NCBI GenBank assembly: GCA_900550565.1
Contig: URSG01000009.1
Span: 1 to 40,291, forward strand
Direction: 5' to 3'
Length of the DNA stretch: 40,291 nt
DNA from: an uncultured Rickettsiales bacterium
GTDB lineage: Bacteria > Pseudomonadota > Alphaproteobacteria > Rs-D84
Shown one piece after another: positions 30,421-38,664 of the stretch. Under the pieces are notes generated by a model that was given only the letters and a program-made list of their open reading frames with translations, was not told the DNA's origin and did no database searches. Within the stretch, counting starts at the first letter, position 1, and every line of letters starts with the position of its first letter. Both the position numbers and the translations under genes were made by a program.

Positions 30421-30446
30421 AAAAAACGTCCGCTGGGGCGGACGTT
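30421..30446 (-). terminator. Terminator of the Slam-like gene
   Basis: AACGTCCGC-TGGG-GCGGACGTT; on the minus strand a T6 run follows. Same stem-loop sequence as at 27884-27902. Confidence 0.85.
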
Positions 30447-30468
30447 ATCATTGCCGGTGGCACATCAC

Positions 30469-31818
30469 CTAGAACCGTTGCATCATTGTGAATTCAATGG
30501 CGGTTTTCTTGAATTCGCGCTGCCACAGGTTGGAATCGCGCTGGGTATAACTGACCGTCAGGGTCGGAACAAATCCCCACACGTCCAATTTATTATTTGA
30601 AACAGACAACGAATAACGATGCGTGAAATCGTGCGCAGTAATCTTGGTCAACGCCCCATTGTGCGCCGTGTACAGCCCATCATCGTATCGCGTCCAATAA
30701 ACACTGGGTTCGCCATATACACTGAATCCCCACGGCAATTCTGCGCCAATGCCGATTGCGACATTGGGTTGCCAATATGCATAGGCGTCATTTACTGCCG
30801 TATTACGCGCCACGCCCCCACGCACAGTCATATACAGACGCGCATTAAACGAATACGCCAGACGCGCCGTTCCTGAATACGTTTGCCCGTCCAGAATATC
30901 GCCATAGTCATCGTATTTATTATCCAAGAACTGTAAATACAAACCGCCCGATAATTTGCGCGTAAAATCGTAATTCGTGTTCAGTTTCGCCCCGGCCGAC
31001 CAATTATATCTGTCCCAACCATACCAGCGACGCGCCGCCACCCCGGCCAGCCACACGTCCCCACGCGACCACAGATACCGTGGCCCAGTGCCGGCGGTTA
31101 AATACAGGTCGTCATAGTCGTGCTTGTCATAAATATTTGTGTAAATACCAACATCTGATTTCCACCGCAATTGGTCTGACAATTTGAATTCGTAATCGCC
31201 CCCCAGTTGAAAATTCGCCCCGACCGCCGATTCTGGTTCGCTCAACTTTCGGCAAAACGGGCCGAATATCGTCATCAGACATTCGTCACCACCGGTGGCA
31301 TTATTGACATTATTATCAGGCGCAGCACCAAAATTAAAATACACGTTCCAATTTTTATTCTGGCGCACGACATAGCGATAATAGTTCATCATACGTTTTG
31401 CGTCGTCAGGCAAATCATCGCCCGCCATTGCCAGGCGCAGATGATAATCTGCACGCGACCAACGGCCCTGGTGCATATAGCACAGTGCCAATTCAAACCG
31501 CACACGCGCCGCGTCTGGTCGCGCGTCCAGTATTTTTTGATAAATGCGAATTGCGCCATCAATGTCGCCACGACGTGATGCAATCTGGGCCAGCAAAAAC
31601 CACCGTTCGGTTTCCAGTTCCCCGTTTCCCGTATCTGGCATCATCGTCAGCATTTGATAGGCGTGTTCATAATCGCCATTATTGACCAACTGGCCCGCCA
31701 TTTGAATTGCCTGGGTTGTGGTCATAGTAATTTCTGTGGATTTTTTATCGTCGTTGTCTGCGCGCGCCATTGGCACAACCAGAACAGACAACAAAATCGC
31801 AAACACAATTCGTTTCAT
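30469..31818 (-). CDS. Slam-like surface lipoprotein assembly modifier (DUF560)
   Basis: 449 residues. The signal peptide MKRIVFAILLSVLVVPMARA is followed by TPR-like helical repeats (~35-135: QMAGQLVNNGDYEHAYQML, QIASRRGDIDGAIRIYQKIL, CYMHQGRWSRADYHLRLAM). The ~300-residue C-terminal outer-membrane barrel opens with VYFNFGAAPDNNVNNAT, the Slam/DUF560 signature region as I know it, and ends on Phe (FTMMQRF). Slams move lipoproteins such as TbpB, LbpB and fHbp to the cell surface. A candidate client is the lipoprotein at 2396-3565; no lipoprotein gene is adjacent. Confidence 0.88.
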   Translation of the reverse strand: MKRIVFAILLSVLVVPMARADNDDKKSTEITMTTTQAIQMAGQLVNNGDYEHAYQMLTMMPDTGNGELETERWFLLAQIASRRGDIDGAIRIYQKILDARPDAARVRFELALCYMHQGRWSRADYHLRLAMAGDDLPDDAKRMMNYYRYVVRQNKNWNVYFNFGAAPDNNVNNATGGDECLMTIFGPFCRKLSEPESAVGANFQLGGDYEFKLSDQLRWKSDVGIYTNIYDKHDYDDLYLTAGTGPRYLWSRGDVWLAGVAARRWYGWDRYNWSAGAKLNTNYDFTRKLSGGLYLQFLDNKYDDYGDILDGQTYSGTARLAYSFNARLYMTVRGGVARNTAVNDAYAYWQPNVAIGIGAELPWGFSVYGEPSVYWTRYDDGLYTAHNGALTKITAHDFTHRYSLSVSNNKLDVWGFVPTLTVSYTQRDSNLWQREFKKTAIEFTMMQRF

Positions 31819-31879
31819 ACAAACAGTATTATGTATCTATAAATCAATTTGACAATTAAAAAAAAATACAAAAACAAAA

Positions 31880-31901
31880 AAACCACCCAAACGGGTGGTT
31901 T
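31880..31901 (-). terminator. tRNA-Gly terminator
   Basis: AAACCACCC / GGGTGGTTT hairpin with a 4-nt loop; on the minus strand a long T-run follows. Confidence 0.85.
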
Positions 31902-31909
31902 TGAATATC

Positions 31910-31986
31910 TGGTGCGAGCAAAGGGGCTCGAACCCTCGACCTCAACCTTGGCAAGGTTGCGCTCTAGCCAACTGAGCTACGCTCGC
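31910..31986 (-). tRNA. tRNA-Gly (GCC anticodon)
   Basis: A full cloverleaf on the minus strand: acceptor GCGAGCG/TGCTCGC, D-stem GCTC/GAGC, anticodon stem CAACC/GGTTG with loop TTGCCAA (anticodon GCC), and T-arm loop TTCGAGC. CCA is encoded (31910-31912). Own promoter and terminator. Confidence 0.95.
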
Positions 31987-31998
31987 ACTGCGTGGCAT

Positions 31999-32027
31999 AT
32001 TCTGACATAAACTTTATACGATTGCAA
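31999..32027 (-). promoter_or_regulatory. tRNA-Gly promoter
   Basis: On the minus strand TTGCAA (32022-32027), 17 bp, CAGAAT (31999-32004), about 12 bp before the mature 5' end. Confidence 0.6.
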
Positions 32028-32040
32028 GTATTATTTTCAA

Positions 32041-32063
32041 AAAAACGCCCCAGGTGGGGCGTT
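32041..32063 (-). terminator. Terminator of the era-queA-tgt operon
   Basis: AACGCCCC / GGGGCGTT stem with an AGGT loop; on the minus strand T7 follows. Confidence 0.85.
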
Positions 32064-32072
32064 CGTTGATAT

Positions 32073-33062
32073 TTACAACCATTTCCACGGTTGCAGGGCC
32101 TTTAACAACCCGTATGCCGTGCGCTTGTCCGCAAACGTATGACCACAACGTGGGCATACAATGAACGGCGCAATCATTGCCTTGACCTTTTTAAATAACA
32201 TCAGCCATACAAACACGCCAGCAGCCCACGCTGCAATCACCAGGCCCCACGCGACATAGCCGAAATATTTATCAACTGTCCGTGTGATGATTTGAACCAC
32301 TGCGACATCAGATTTTGATAAATCGTTGTAAATCTTGGTCGCAACTGGCCACGTTGACGGACGCCACGGATACACGTGTTTGATACCGTAATTGGTCAAC
32401 AGCGTTGTGCCAAGTCCACCTGAATTTTTATCCAGTTGTTGTTTTACCGCCTGGTCAATCATTTGGTCAATTTGAACCTGTAAAACCTTGTTCAGTTCCT
32501 GTTCCACCTGGTCCAGTTTTTTATTTACCAATGCCGCCGTCTGGTCAACCTGGGCGATGCCTTTGTTCGCGCCCTGGATACCCTGGTCGGCCGATGCGAT
32601 TGCGCGGTCAATGCCGTCGGTTTTAACACCCAACCGTCCCATCAGGCCACTGACCTTTTTAGCGTCGCCGGTCGCACGTGATGCCTGGTCTGTGGTCTTT
32701 TTCGCCGCGGCGGTGGCGTCTGTCACCTTGCCTACGGCCTTTTCTGCAACCTTGACCTGGTCAATGGCCATTGATACAGGCTTTTCTAAATCAATAGATT
32801 TTTTTATCCCGTCCAGCAATTTTTCATACTGTTCCACGATGTTGCGTTGCAGGTCAAAGAACATTGACACAACAATGGATTTCTTTATCGGGGCCGCATA
32901 CGTGTTTTTTATGTGCAACGGCGCCCAGAACGCAAACGTCAGCCACAAAACAGACACAATCGCAAATACGCGCTTGGTCCACGTGATATAAGACGTCTTT
33001 TTCGCAACGGTTTTTGCACCGTGCATATCAATGACTTCTATTTCTTTCTTTTTCATAGTCAC
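32073..33062 (-). CDS. Two-TM coiled-coil membrane protein with a Cys pair at the C-terminus
   Basis: 329 residues. A cytoplasmic basic N-tail, a membrane helix (~32-48, VFAIVSVLWLTFAFWAPL), then a long helical coiled-coil segment (~65-215: repeated ADQGIQGANKGIAQVDQT-like heptads, Gln/Lys/Asp-rich). A second membrane helix (~271-290, YVAWGLVIAAWAAGVFVWLML) follows, and a cytoplasmic end with CPRCGHTF, half of a zinc ribbon. Function unknown. Last gene of the tgt operon, with a 4-nt overlap with the metallopeptidase-like gene. The pair may act together at the membrane (inference). Confidence 0.85.
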   Translation of the reverse strand: MTMKKKEIEVIDMHGAKTVAKKTSYITWTKRVFAIVSVLWLTFAFWAPLHIKNTYAAPIKKSIVVSMFFDLQRNIVEQYEKLLDGIKKSIDLEKPVSMAIDQVKVAEKAVGKVTDATAAAKKTTDQASRATGDAKKVSGLMGRLGVKTDGIDRAIASADQGIQGANKGIAQVDQTAALVNKKLDQVEQELNKVLQVQIDQMIDQAVKQQLDKNSGGLGTTLLTNYGIKHVYPWRPSTWPVATKIYNDLSKSDVAVVQIITRTVDKYFGYVAWGLVIAAWAAGVFVWLMLFKKVKAMIAPFIVCPRCGHTFADKRTAYGLLKALQPWKWL

Positions 33063-33694
33063 AGCCCCTTTTGTTCGTTGAATTTGGTTTTGATTATTTC
33101 TTCTATGGCGTTTGCCTCTTGCTCGCGCGGGTCAATGTTATACACCTGTTCGTTTTCCTTGACGGAAACATAGTTTTCCTTGCTGGATTCAACAACGTTT
33201 TTTGGCAACGTCGTTTGATATTTATCCTGGAACGCGTGAACAATTTCGTGCGATAAATACCCCAGAATCACTGCAAAGTCAGGCTCGTGCAAGAATTCAT
33301 TATATAAATAAAATACGCCGTCAACATATCCACCAACAATGTCCGGTTCGTCTGGGTCAACCGTTTTGAACGAAACGCGCTTTATATCAACGTTTTTATA
33401 CGCCGCCAGAAAATAAATCACCGAACGCAGAATTTTCTTTTTATCTGCGTCGTATGGATAGTCCGCCGTCCACTGGGAAATTTCATTGGCCAGGTTGTCT
33501 GGAAAATTATCAAAAATATAACGCGCAAACGACGCTGCAAATTTCTGGGCGTTCTGTGATTTAAACGCAGGCGCAATTTCTGTGATGATACGAATTCGTT
33601 CGTTCAATTCCAGAACAGCATTGTTAAACGCAGTGGCTTTTTCCATTTCCAATTTCCTTGCCTTGGTCACAGATATTTTATCTGATACGGTCAT
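33059..33694 (-). CDS. Zinc metallopeptidase-like protein (HEIVH)
   Basis: 211 residues, no signal peptide. A zincin motif HEIVH at ~144-148 is in good context: AVILGYLSHEIVHAFQDKY. About 40 residues later DPREQEANAIEEI offers a third zinc ligand Glu, the gluzincin arrangement seen in small minimal peptidases. The N-terminal ~100 residues are helical. No close family recalled. Overlaps both neighbours (17 nt and 4 nt), so translation is coupled. Confidence 0.8.
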   Translation of the reverse strand: MTVSDKISVTKARKLEMEKATAFNNAVLELNERIRIITEIAPAFKSQNAQKFAASFARYIFDNFPDNLANEISQWTADYPYDADKKKILRSVIYFLAAYKNVDIKRVSFKTVDPDEPDIVGGYVDGVFYLYNEFLHEPDFAVILGYLSHEIVHAFQDKYQTTLPKNVVESSKENYVSVKENEQVYNIDPREQEANAIEEIIKTKFNEQKGL

Positions 33695-33989
33695 TAAATG
33701 TCAATATGTATGATGACATTGCCTTGCGTAATTCTGATACGGCACGGCTGTGTCCCTGGAACGCCATCATTTCTTTGACCGTGTGATAATATACGTTTGC
33801 CAATGATTCGTCTGTAAATGTCGCAATTTCTGTGCGTGGGTCCATTTCGTATTTACGATTGCCAACCGACGCGCACGCCAATGTATAAACGTATGTCAAT
33901 TTTCCAACCGATTTTAACGCCGCCGCCAGATATAATTTATCTATGTCATTGATAACAAAGTTCGGTGTTGAAACGTTTTTTTCTGTCAT
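33678..33989 (-). CDS. Small helical protein of unknown function
   Basis: 103 residues, predicted all-helical, no membrane segment, one Cys. I recognise no motif (segments LYLAAALKSVGKLTYVYT and VYYHTVKEMMAFQGHSRAVSELRKAM). The start shares bases with the tgt stop codon (TAATG), so translation is coupled. Its reality is supported by the tight overlaps on both sides and by codon usage like its neighbours. Confidence 0.8.
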   Translation of the reverse strand: MTEKNVSTPNFVINDIDKLYLAAALKSVGKLTYVYTLACASVGNRKYEMDPRTEIATFTDESLANVYYHTVKEMMAFQGHSRAVSELRKAMSSYILTFNDRIR

Positions 33990-35101
33990 TATTTACCCCC
34001 TGTGTATTTTTCAATAAATTCTGCCTTGAACTGGGCAAAGCGCCCCTGTTCTATGGATTCACGAATATCGCGCATTAAATCCTGGTAAAACCACAAGTTA
34101 TGCTGGGTCAATAATGTTGCCCCCAGAATTTCATTGCACTTTACCAAATGATGAATATACGCGCGCGATAATTTGCACGCCGGACAGCCACACTGGTCGT
34201 CCAGTGGCGCAGCGTCATCGCGGAAACGCGCGTTTTTCATATTCATTGTGCCGTGACGCGTAAATGCCTGGGCCGTGCGACCGGCGCGCGTCGGCATAAC
34301 GCAATCAAACATATCAATTCCACGTTCAACCGCCCCCAGAATATCCAGTGGCGTTCCCACCCCCATCAGATAACGTGGTCTGTCCGACGGCAACAACGGC
34401 GTCGTCGTGGCAATCATATTAAACATAACGTCCTGGGGTTCGCCCACCGCCAGACCGCCCACCGCATAGCCGTCAAAGCCAATGTCTGTCAGTTGCTTGG
34501 CCGATTTTTTACGCAGGTCTGGGAAATCTGCGCCCTGGACAATGCCGAAAATACCATATCCTGGGCGGTCAATAAATGCGTCGCGACTGCGCCGCGCCCA
34601 GCGCGCCACCATTTCAACGTTCTTTTCAACGCGTTCACGTGGTGCCGGCAAATGCAGACATTCGTCCAACGCCATCGTAATATTAGAATCCAACTGGTGC
34701 TGGATATGAACAGAATCTTCGGGCCGTAAAAAGTGTTTAATGCCACCGTCAATGTGCGATGTGAACTGGACGCCTTCTTCGGTCATTTTAACCAGATTGG
34801 ACAGCGACATAACCTGGAACCCACCACTGTCGGTTAAAATTGGCCCCTGCCAACCGCCGAATTTATGCAGTCCACCCATTTTTTCAACCAAATCACCACC
34901 CGGGCGCATCATCAGGTGATACGTGTTGCCCAAAATAACCTGGGTGCCAGTGGCAGCAACCTGGTCCATTGTCAGTGCCTTGACCGTGGCAGCCGTTCCC
35001 ACCGCCATAAATGCCGGGGTCTGAAATGTCCCGTGCGCAGTTTCAACCGAACCGCGACGCGCCATACCATCTGTTGTAATTAAATTAAATTTCAATGACA
35101 T
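33989..35101 (-). CDS. tgt: Queuine tRNA-ribosyltransferase
   Basis: Exchanges guanine-34 for preQ1 in tRNAs with GUN anticodons. 370 residues, standard length. Seen: GTAATVKALT (~32), ILGNTYHLMMRPG (~56), ILTDSGGFQVMSL with the Asp general base (~90), YAVGGLAVGEP (~213), MGVGTPLDILGAVERGIDMFDCVMPTR with the nucleophile Asp (~247-273), and zinc ligands CGCPAC plus His (~301-330). Start codon directly abuts the queA stop. Confidence 0.97.
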   Translation of the reverse strand: MSLKFNLITTDGMARRGSVETAHGTFQTPAFMAVGTAATVKALTMDQVAATGTQVILGNTYHLMMRPGGDLVEKMGGLHKFGGWQGPILTDSGGFQVMSLSNLVKMTEEGVQFTSHIDGGIKHFLRPEDSVHIQHQLDSNITMALDECLHLPAPRERVEKNVEMVARWARRSRDAFIDRPGYGIFGIVQGADFPDLRKKSAKQLTDIGFDGYAVGGLAVGEPQDVMFNMIATTTPLLPSDRPRYLMGVGTPLDILGAVERGIDMFDCVMPTRAGRTAQAFTRHGTMNMKNARFRDDAAPLDDQCGCPACKLSRAYIHHLVKCNEILGATLLTQHNLWFYQDLMRDIRESIEQGRFAQFKAEFIEKYTGGK

Positions 35102-36151
35102 TTACTCTCCGTCCTTTTTGAATAACAAACAACAATCGCCGTATGAAAAGAATCTGTATTTTTCGGCAACGGCGTGCGCGTATGCAGACTTCATTTCGTC
35201 CAGTCCTGCGAACGCAGAAACCAACATAAACAATGTTGATTTTGGCAAATGAAAATTCGTCAGTAATATGTCAACCGCGCCGAATTTATATCCCGGCGTA
35301 ATGAATATATCTGTTGTATCACAAAACGGCACAACACGTCGGTTGCGTTGCGATACTGGCAATTCACGATTGCGTATTGCCGCACTTTCCAATGTCCGCA
35401 TTGACGTCGTTCCAACCGCAATAACACGATTTGCGTTGTTTATAATATCTGCCTGGGCCGGGGTGATTTGACACCACTCGCTGTGCATTTTATGTTGTGA
35501 TAAATCCTCGGTTTTTACTGGCATCCATGTGCCGGCCCCAACGTGCAAAGTGACCTTGACAATTGTTGCGCCACGGCGCGCGATTTCGTCCATCAATTCA
35601 GGTGTAAAATGCAATCCTGCGGTCGGCGCAGCCATTGACCCGATTGGGTCGGCATATACCGTTTGATAGCGTTCACGATCAGAATCTTCTTGGTCGCGGT
35701 GCATATATGGTGGCAATGGCATTTTACCGATTTTATTCAGAACAGCAAAAACATCATCGCATAAAAATTCTAATTTCAGACCACTGTCGGCGTCTGAATC
35801 CACAACGCGGATTTGCGTGCCGTCGGTCATTGTCAGCGTGTCGCCCACTGTAATACGCGTAAATTTCTTGCACAGGCCCCACCACAAATTGTCCGTCGTC
35901 GCAGTATGCAACGTGATTTCATACGTGTGTCCAGCCGCGTCGGTCGCATCAAATCGCGCCGGAATAACACGCGAATTATTAAACACCACTACGTCGCCCG
36001 GACGAATATAATCCAAAAAATCCCGAATATGACGATCAGATAATCCTTGGTCGCCCACCACCAGCATACGCGAGGCGTCGCGGCGCGCCAACGGGTGCGA
36101 CGCAATCAATTCAGATGGCAATTCAAAATCAAAATCAGATGTGTGCAACAT
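35102..36151 (-). CDS. queA: S-adenosylmethionine:tRNA ribosyltransferase-isomerase
   Basis: Adds the epoxycyclopentadiene moiety from SAM to preQ1-tRNA, the step after Tgt. 349 residues, normal. Recognised by FDFELPSELIASHPL (N-terminus), VVFNNSRVIPARF (~55), GSMAAPTAGLHFTPELM (~174), HVGAGTWMPV (~205) and GTTSMRTLESA (~250). It consumes SAM, so is linked functionally to the metK gene elsewhere in the window. One base separates it from the era stop. Confidence 0.97.
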   Translation of the reverse strand: MLHTSDFDFELPSELIASHPLARRDASRMLVVGDQGLSDRHIRDFLDYIRPGDVVVFNNSRVIPARFDATDAAGHTYEITLHTATTDNLWWGLCKKFTRITVGDTLTMTDGTQIRVVDSDADSGLKLEFLCDDVFAVLNKIGKMPLPPYMHRDQEDSDRERYQTVYADPIGSMAAPTAGLHFTPELMDEIARRGATIVKVTLHVGAGTWMPVKTEDLSQHKMHSEWCQITPAQADIINNANRVIAVGTTSMRTLESAAIRNRELPVSQRNRRVVPFCDTTDIFITPGYKFGAVDILLTNFHLPKSTLFMLVSAFAGLDEMKSAYAHAVAEKYRFFSYGDCCLLFKKDGE

Positions 36152-36152
36152 A

Positions 36153-37058
36153 TTATTTCTTGAAATCTAATCCTTGGTCGGCATAGTTTTCTGCCTTGTC
36201 TTCCCAGTCGGGTTCAACACGCACAAACAAATGCAGGCGCGCGTTCACACCCCACTGGTCCTGGATATCATGACGCGCCGCAGTTCCAATCTGTTTTAAC
36301 TGGGTGCCACCACGGCCAATTACAATCTTTTTATGTGCGTCATTTCGCACGGCAATTTTCTGGTATATGTCCAGAACGCCGTCTGGGTCAACATCAACGC
36401 GTTCAGTCAACACATTGATATGATACGGTAATTCTTGGTGAATATATTTATAAATCTTTTCACGGGTCAATTCTGATAAATACAGGTTATCAGGCACGTC
36501 AACCGCGTCAGACGCGTCAAACAAATACGGGGACGCCGGCATTACCATCGCCAGCGATTCTAACATTCCGTCAATCCCGTCATTTTTCAGCGCAGAAATC
36601 ATAAATATCTCGCGCCAGGGGGCCATTTTGGACAATTCATCAACAATCGGCAACAGGTCTTGCTTGCGCACAGAATCAACTTTGTTCAATGCGACAAACA
36701 GATTTTTATGTTCACTGATTTTCTGGACCAGGCCACGAATTGTTGCCGTCACGCCCTTTTGTGCGTCCATAATCAACAACACCGCATCCGCGTCTGAAAT
36801 CGCCGACATCGCCGCGCCAACCATCGCCCGGTCCAGACGACGTTTTGGCACAAACACGCCCGGCGTATCCACCAGTATAACCTGGCGATTGCCGACCATT
36901 TTTACCGCCCGCAGGTTGGTGCGCGTGGTTTGCACCTTGTGCGAGACAATGGACACCTTGCGCCCCATAATGCGATTTAATAATGTGCTTTTCCCGGCGT
37001 TCGTCGGCCCAACAATGGCGACAAACCCAGAATATGTTTTGTTATTTTCTGTATTCAT
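36153..37058 (-). CDS. era: GTPase Era
   Basis: Ribosome-assembly GTPase acting on 16S rRNA and the 30S subunit. 301 residues from the ATG at 37056-37058. The frame stays open to 37448 but that extension would cross the divergent dcd gene, and the family starts right before the P-loop. G1 GPTNAGKST (~14), G3 DTPG (~62), G4 NKVD (~124), and a C-terminal KH domain with KIVIGRGGTQLKQIG (~250). First gene of the era-queA-tgt operon with three extra genes. Confidence 0.96.
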   Translation of the reverse strand: MNTENNKTYSGFVAIVGPTNAGKSTLLNRIMGRKVSIVSHKVQTTRTNLRAVKMVGNRQVILVDTPGVFVPKRRLDRAMVGAAMSAISDADAVLLIMDAQKGVTATIRGLVQKISEHKNLFVALNKVDSVRKQDLLPIVDELSKMAPWREIFMISALKNDGIDGMLESLAMVMPASPYLFDASDAVDVPDNLYLSELTREKIYKYIHQELPYHINVLTERVDVDPDGVLDIYQKIAVRNDAHKKIVIGRGGTQLKQIGTAARHDIQDQWGVNARLHLFVRVEPDWEDKAENYADQGLDFKK

Positions 37059-37101
37059 ACCGCGCAGAATACCACACCAAAAACAAAAGTGAATAAAAAT
37101 C

Positions 37102-37129
37102 TTGCAAACCCGTCCACACATTGTAAAAT
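37102..37129 (+). promoter_or_regulatory. dcd promoter
   Basis: TTGCAA (37102-37107), 16 bp, TAAAAT (37124-37129). The chosen dcd start is ~38 bp downstream. Confidence 0.6.
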
Positions 37130-37166
37130 CCCCCCAAGAGAGGGTGCAACCAAAAGGCAAAATATT

Positions 37167-37883
37167 ATGCAACTGACTGGTCCTGAAATTCTGCGCCGTA
37201 TGCAGATAAAAAACCCGAACAATCCCGGCGGACGTCCCGACATTATAATTGAACCATTTAACATTGCCTGTTTGGGCAGCAACAGTTATGACCTGCACCT
37301 GGGGGACACTTTGCGCGTCTATGCCCAGACAATCCCAGTTGGTATGCGGCCTGCGATTAAATATGACCCAATGCGCCGTGATTATTCTATGCGCGATTGG
37401 TTCTATCACACGCGGAAATATCGCGAATATTTGGCACACCCAGAACAATATGATTTTCGCAATCCGATGTATTTGCTGAACCCGTGCGACGAAAAATCAC
37501 ACCGGATTATTGATATCAAGATTCCAGAAACCGGGCTGATTTTATCGCCCAGCGTGGGTTATCTGGGGGCAACATTGGAATACACAGAAACCCGTAATCT
37601 GTTCCCGTACATAGACGGCAAATCATCAGTTGGCCGGAACTTTATTTTGAATCATCATACTGCTGGGCGTGGCGACGACGGTTTTTGTGGCGAGTGGACA
37701 TTGGAAATTCGCGTTCTGTATCCAACGGTTGTGTTTCCAAATATGCGCATAGGTCAAATTTATTACGAAGAATTCAAAGGCGCGCGCAAACCATACGATA
37801 AAAACCCAGCCAGTCATTATAATGGCCAGCGCGGTCCGACCGCTGCGGCGATTATCCCAATAGACAATTTTAAAACACGCTGA
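37167..37883 (+). CDS. dcd: dCTP deaminase
   Basis: Deaminates dCTP to dUTP, feeding thymidylate synthesis. 238 residues from ATG 37167, chosen for AAAGG at ideal spacing and the typical MQLTGPEIL start; the upstream ATG at 37089 lies before the promoter. Longer than the ~190-residue E. coli enzyme because of an insertion (~72-105, RDYSMRDWFYHTRKYREY). Active-site strands: GSNSYDLHLGDTL (~37), DGKSSVGRNFI (~150), HTAGRGDDGFCGEWTLEI with the catalytic Glu (~165-180), and QIYYEEF. It resembles the trimeric dUTPase/dCTP-deaminase fold of the Bacteroidota-like branch. Confidence 0.93.
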   Translation: MQLTGPEILRRMQIKNPNNPGGRPDIIIEPFNIACLGSNSYDLHLGDTLRVYAQTIPVGMRPAIKYDPMRRDYSMRDWFYHTRKYREYLAHPEQYDFRNPMYLLNPCDEKSHRIIDIKIPETGLILSPSVGYLGATLEYTETRNLFPYIDGKSSVGRNFILNHHTAGRGDDGFCGEWTLEIRVLYPTVVFPNMRIGQIYYEEFKGARKPYDKNPASHYNGQRGPTAAAIIPIDNFKTR

Positions 37884-37886
37884 TGA

Positions 37887-37910
37887 AAAAACCGCCAAAC
37901 GGCGGTTTTT
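37887..37910. terminator. Bidirectional terminator between dcd and bamD
   Basis: ACCGCC-AAAC-GGCGGT with an A-run and a T-run; convergent genes. Confidence 0.9.
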
Positions 37911-37913
37911 ATT

Positions 37914-38633
37914 TTACTTTAACTTTTTCGTCCATTCGCTATCTGGGAAATTAGTCCGCAACATTTCGGCATAACCTGCGGCCTGGGACGGCAATCCGAT
38001 TGCAGTATAACATTCCGTCAGACGAAATAATGCCTCGGCCGTCATGGCGGTTTCCTGGGCGCCATCAATCACAGATTGCAGATTTGCAATCGCACTGGTC
38101 CAATTTTGTTGCGCCATATCGTGACGCGCAGAATACATAACCTTGCCCGCCAGATAGTTCTTTAATATCAAAATCTTGTTTTCTGCATTTTTCGCATACG
38201 GCGAATTCGGGAAACGCGCGACCAGTTGTTGGAACTGTTGCATGGCGTATGCCGACATACCCGGTTCACGGCGAACGTCGCTGACCTGGCGATAATAGCA
38301 CATACCACGCAGATACATCATATACGGCACATCTGCGTGTCCAGGGTGAAAGCGCATAAAACGATCAATCGCCAAAATCGCCCCAGCGAAATCATCGTCC
38401 AGATAATGCGAATACGCCGCCATTACCAGCGCATCTGCGGCCCACGGACTGGACGGATACTGGGATTCAGCCTTTAAGAATTCGGTCGCAGCCGTATCAT
38501 AATTCTTGTCGTTAAATTCGTTGTATGCCGTATCATAGATTTGTGACAACGGCTGTTGCGGTTCAATTTTTTCACCGCCACCACACGACGCCAGCACAAA
38601 AATCGCCCCACATAACGCAATTATTTTTTTCAT
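37914..38633 (-). CDS. bamD: Outer-membrane protein assembly lipoprotein BamD
   Basis: Essential lipoprotein of the BAM complex that inserts beta-barrels. 239 residues. Lipobox VLASC-GG (Cys17). TPR repeats follow: IYDTAYNEFNDKNYDTAATEF (~33), YPSSPWAADALVMAAYSHYL (~58), FPNSPYAKNAENKI (~142) and a last TPR ending ~235. It should serve the outer-membrane proteins in this window (TolC-like, Slam-like, adhesin anchor). CAGGA precedes the ATG. Divergent from murJ with only ~30 bp between starts. Confidence 0.93.
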   Translation of the reverse strand: MKKIIALCGAIFVLASCGGGEKIEPQQPLSQIYDTAYNEFNDKNYDTAATEFLKAESQYPSSPWAADALVMAAYSHYLDDDFAGAILAIDRFMRFHPGHADVPYMMYLRGMCYYRQVSDVRREPGMSAYAMQQFQQLVARFPNSPYAKNAENKILILKNYLAGKVMYSARHDMAQQNWTSAIANLQSVIDGAQETAMTAEALFRLTECYTAIGLPSQAAGYAEMLRTNFPDSEWTKKLK

Positions 38634-38664
38634 TTATTTCCTGCCTTGATTTTATATTACAAAG

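Noticed and set aside
37059..37448. 130-codon upstream extension of era on the minus strand
   Set aside because: It overlaps the divergent dcd gene and its promoter; the family starts just before the P-loop at the ATG 37056-37058.
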